Shown here piece after piece: positions 62,507 to 64,000 of a stretch of DNA of 64,000 nucleotides; position 1 is the first letter of the stretch, and every line of letters begins with the position of its first letter. The DNA is from an uncultured Aquimarina sp. (GTDB lineage: Bacteria; Bacteroidota; Bacteroidia; Flavobacteriales; Flavobacteriaceae). Below the pieces are notes generated by a model. It made no database searches. It was not told where the DNA came from and saw nothing but the letters and a program-made list of their open reading frames with translations. The stretch is from positions 1 to 64,000 of the forward strand of contig CANMSL010000010.1 in the NCBI GenBank assembly GCA_947500505.1, written 5' to 3'. Both the position numbers and the translations under genes were made by a program.

Positions 62507-63541
62507 TTAATCGTATCCATAAGTCACCATTTCAATAGGTTTATTATTATGCTTAACATTAATTTCAATTAATCTATCTCGTTCATCATATTTATACCTT
62601 TGTTCAACAGACCTATCGCTTGAATAATGTTTTATTGTTTCTGAACAACTTAAGCGGTCTTTTTTATAGGTATATGTAATTGTTTCAAAATGAAGAAACT
62701 CAAATTGTTTTGTCATATCTTTAAAAAGCATACTTAAAAAGAAACCTTCTCCTTTTTTCGAGATGAGTTCTTCAAACTGTTTATAATTTTTAGTTCTATA
62801 TTCTTTTAATGAAATTAGATTATCTTCACTATCATATTTTGCTCTATAATATGTAATACTTTTACGTCCCGCTGACGTACTACTACCAGAAGTATTTATA
62901 ACTAGGCTATCAGATATTAAATCTTGATCATTAAATAAGAAATACAGCCGTGATACCTTTTTTCCTTTTTCATATTTAGTATAAATGTATATTTTGTTTT
63001 CTTCATCAAAAGTTTTATCTAACCTATTTAAATAAGCAATTGAATCTTTGTTTTCTTCATAGTATTTAAGATATTCTTTTTCTTCTTTTGTCAATTCTGA
63101 AGGAGATGGAGGTGGAGGTTGATTCTCAAAATATTCATTAGAATATATTAGCCTACTCAAACCTGTTTCTTTATTAATTTCATATTTTTCCTGAAAACCA
63201 AGTTCTGGCTCAATAAAATTATCTTTTTGCATACTTGTTGCCAAATAGGCTGTTTTCTTTTTAGAGAAGAATATTTGACTAGATATGAAACCTGTTTCAC
63301 CTAAATAATGTAATAAAATTTCTTTATTAAAGAAATCATATGCAATATCTTTATTTAAGTGTACTTCTCTAACTAAATAATCATTATTGTCATATATATG
63401 AATAATATTTCCTTTTTTTTCATACATATTATAGTAATCATTACCATCTGGCGTAGGTACTTTTTTCTTTTGAGAAAAAGTGGATGTCGTTGTCATTGTT
63501 AAAATAATTAAGAGTAAGTATGTATAAAAATACTTTTTCAT
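62507..63541 (-). CDS. Secreted protein with YD-like C-terminus, intact copy; candidate periplasmic immunity protein
   Basis: A 344-aa protein with a signal peptide (YLLLIILTMTTTSTFS). The N-domain (25-145) starts QKKKVPTPDGNDYYNMYEKK. A Pro-rich hinge (NQPPPPSPSELTKEEKEYLK) follows, and the C-domain (about 175-344) contains strand pairs like YD repeats (ITYTYKKDRLSCSETIKHYS; RYKYDERDRLIEINVKHN). Family not recognised. Its start overlaps the stop of the upstream gene by 4 bases, the coupling usual for effector and immunity protein; two decayed copies follow. Immunity to a periplasmic peptidase effector is an inference. Confidence 0.7.
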   Translation of the reverse strand: MKKYFYTYLLLIILTMTTTSTFSQKKKVPTPDGNDYYNMYEKKGNIIHIYDNNDYLVREVHLNKDIAYDFFNKEILLHYLGETGFISSQIFFSKKKTAYLATSMQKDNFIEPELGFQEKYEINKETGLSRLIYSNEYFENQPPPPSPSELTKEEKEYLKYYEENKDSIAYLNRLDKTFDEENKIYIYTKYEKGKKVSRLYFLFNDQDLISDSLVINTSGSSTSAGRKSITYYRAKYDSEDNLISLKEYRTKNYKQFEELISKKGEGFFLSMLFKDMTKQFEFLHFETITYTYKKDRLSCSETIKHYSSDRSVEQRYKYDERDRLIEINVKHNNKPIEMVTYGYD

Positions 63542-64000
63542 GGTTTAGTAATATTAAGCGTAGGCGCAATAATGTTTAGTTTTGGTGGTGTAATGGCTTT
63601 TAATGGAGCAACAGGTAAAGTTAATGCTAAAGCTCTTTTTACGACTTCATCATCATTTTGTAATAGTTTCCATTGCCATTGGTAAAAAGATATACGATCA
63701 TTTGTATTAAAAACAGTACTACTCTTTTTATAATAATGATTTTTATAAGAAGGATGAGCCCCATATTGAATGGTTGTTGTGGCGTAAGGTCCGGAAGGAG
63801 GTGGTGTGTCAATAAAGTCTTTTGTATCACTGATATTGCTACTGAACTCATAATACCAGCTATAATCCATTATATTTTCAGTAACACCCTGATTATACAA
63901 GTGTTTCGCGTGTGATGCTCTTTTTACAAAGAAAACACCCTTATTACCAGTTGTAGGAGATGCAGGGAAAATAAATACATTTTGCCAGTTTGGACTTACT
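63538..64000 (-). CDS. C-terminal part of a probable zinc-metallopeptidase effector (start outside window)
   Basis: The frame is open to the window edge (VSPNWQNVFIFPASPTTGNK are the first visible residues) and ends at 63538. QGVTENIMDYSWYYEF followed by ISFYQWQWKLLQNDDE matches the tail of Bacteroidota metallopeptidase toxins, in which a Thr-x-Asn-x-Met-Asp-Tyr motif follows the HExxH helix and a W-x-Q-W helix comes next. The HExxH itself would lie before the visible part. A Pro-rich end (PPKLNIIAPTLNITKP) closes the protein. The apparent TTG start at 63900 is not needed. Moderate confidence. Confidence 0.5.
   Translation of the reverse strand, partial: VSPNWQNVFIFPASPTTGNKGVFFVKRASHAKHLYNQGVTENIMDYSWYYEFSSNISDTKDFIDTPPPSGPYATTTIQYGAHPSYKNHYYKKSSTVFNTNDRISFYQWQWKLLQNDDEVVKRALALTLPVAPLKAITPPKLNIIAPTLNITKP

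Overview
The window is AT-rich chromosomal DNA of a Bacteroidota bacterium, almost certainly a marine or soil member of the Flavobacteriaceae (Aquimarina-like gene content; genus not proven). Supporting signs are TAnnTTTG-type -7 promoter boxes, many SusC-style carboxypeptidase-regulatory/TonB proteins, DUF6048/DUF6452, DUF2752 with 'CCC-motif' membrane proteins, a zapA-6S RNA-rny locus and a type VI secretion system of the Bacteroidota subtype (T6SS-iii).

Layout. 1-7.4 kb: end of an OmpA/PD40 protein, trmH, small and lipoprotein genes, a dead VOC-family gene, a dispersed repeat, a DEAD-box helicase and a glutaminyl cyclase. 7.4-8 kb: SRP RNA gene with a textbook promoter, then an orphan double-glycine-leader peptide. 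8-17 kb: hybrid histidine kinase, hemolysin III, a ZIP transporter/methyltransferase operon, and the rRNA methyltransferases of the RlmL and RlmD families on either side of the DUF6452/DUF6048 pair. 17-24 kb: ECF sigma factor with a membrane partner, ornithine aminotransferase, two copies of a CCC-motif/DUF2752 module, an Smr protein and two paralogous lipoproteins. 24-32 kb: cysteine desulfurase, TonB receptor, M23 peptidase, zapA, 6S RNA, rny and a frameshifted gene. 32-42 kb: clpC, gyrA, a TPR protein, DUF72 and a second DEAD-box helicase.

42.6-64 kb is the accessory part. The + strand carries clpV-tssB-tssC, the sheath and its recycling ATPase. A PAS histidine kinase and response regulator follow on the - strand. 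Beyond them the - strand has vgrG, an unrecognised 453-aa protein and a 1369-aa PAAR-like/RHS protein whose C-terminal tip looks like a zinc-dependent nucleic-acid deaminase (DxE and PCxxC). These three genes and the next are spaced 6, 1 and 10 nt apart, so they read as one operon.

Downstream of the RHS gene is a series of immunity-type genes. Three of them are preceded by short leftovers of toxin C-termini that have no RHS core: an HNH-like tail before a DUF416 gene, a DHVHLY tail before a 125-aa gene, and a frameshifted second deaminase. The layout is best read as a graveyard of displaced toxin tips with retained immunity genes. Upstream of vgrG, at the window edge, are the end of a probable zinc-metallopeptidase effector and three tandem copies of a secreted protein. 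One copy is intact, one is split by a single in-frame TAG, and one is frameshifted. No complete T6SS is present: the baseplate, membrane-complex and Hcp genes must lie elsewhere.
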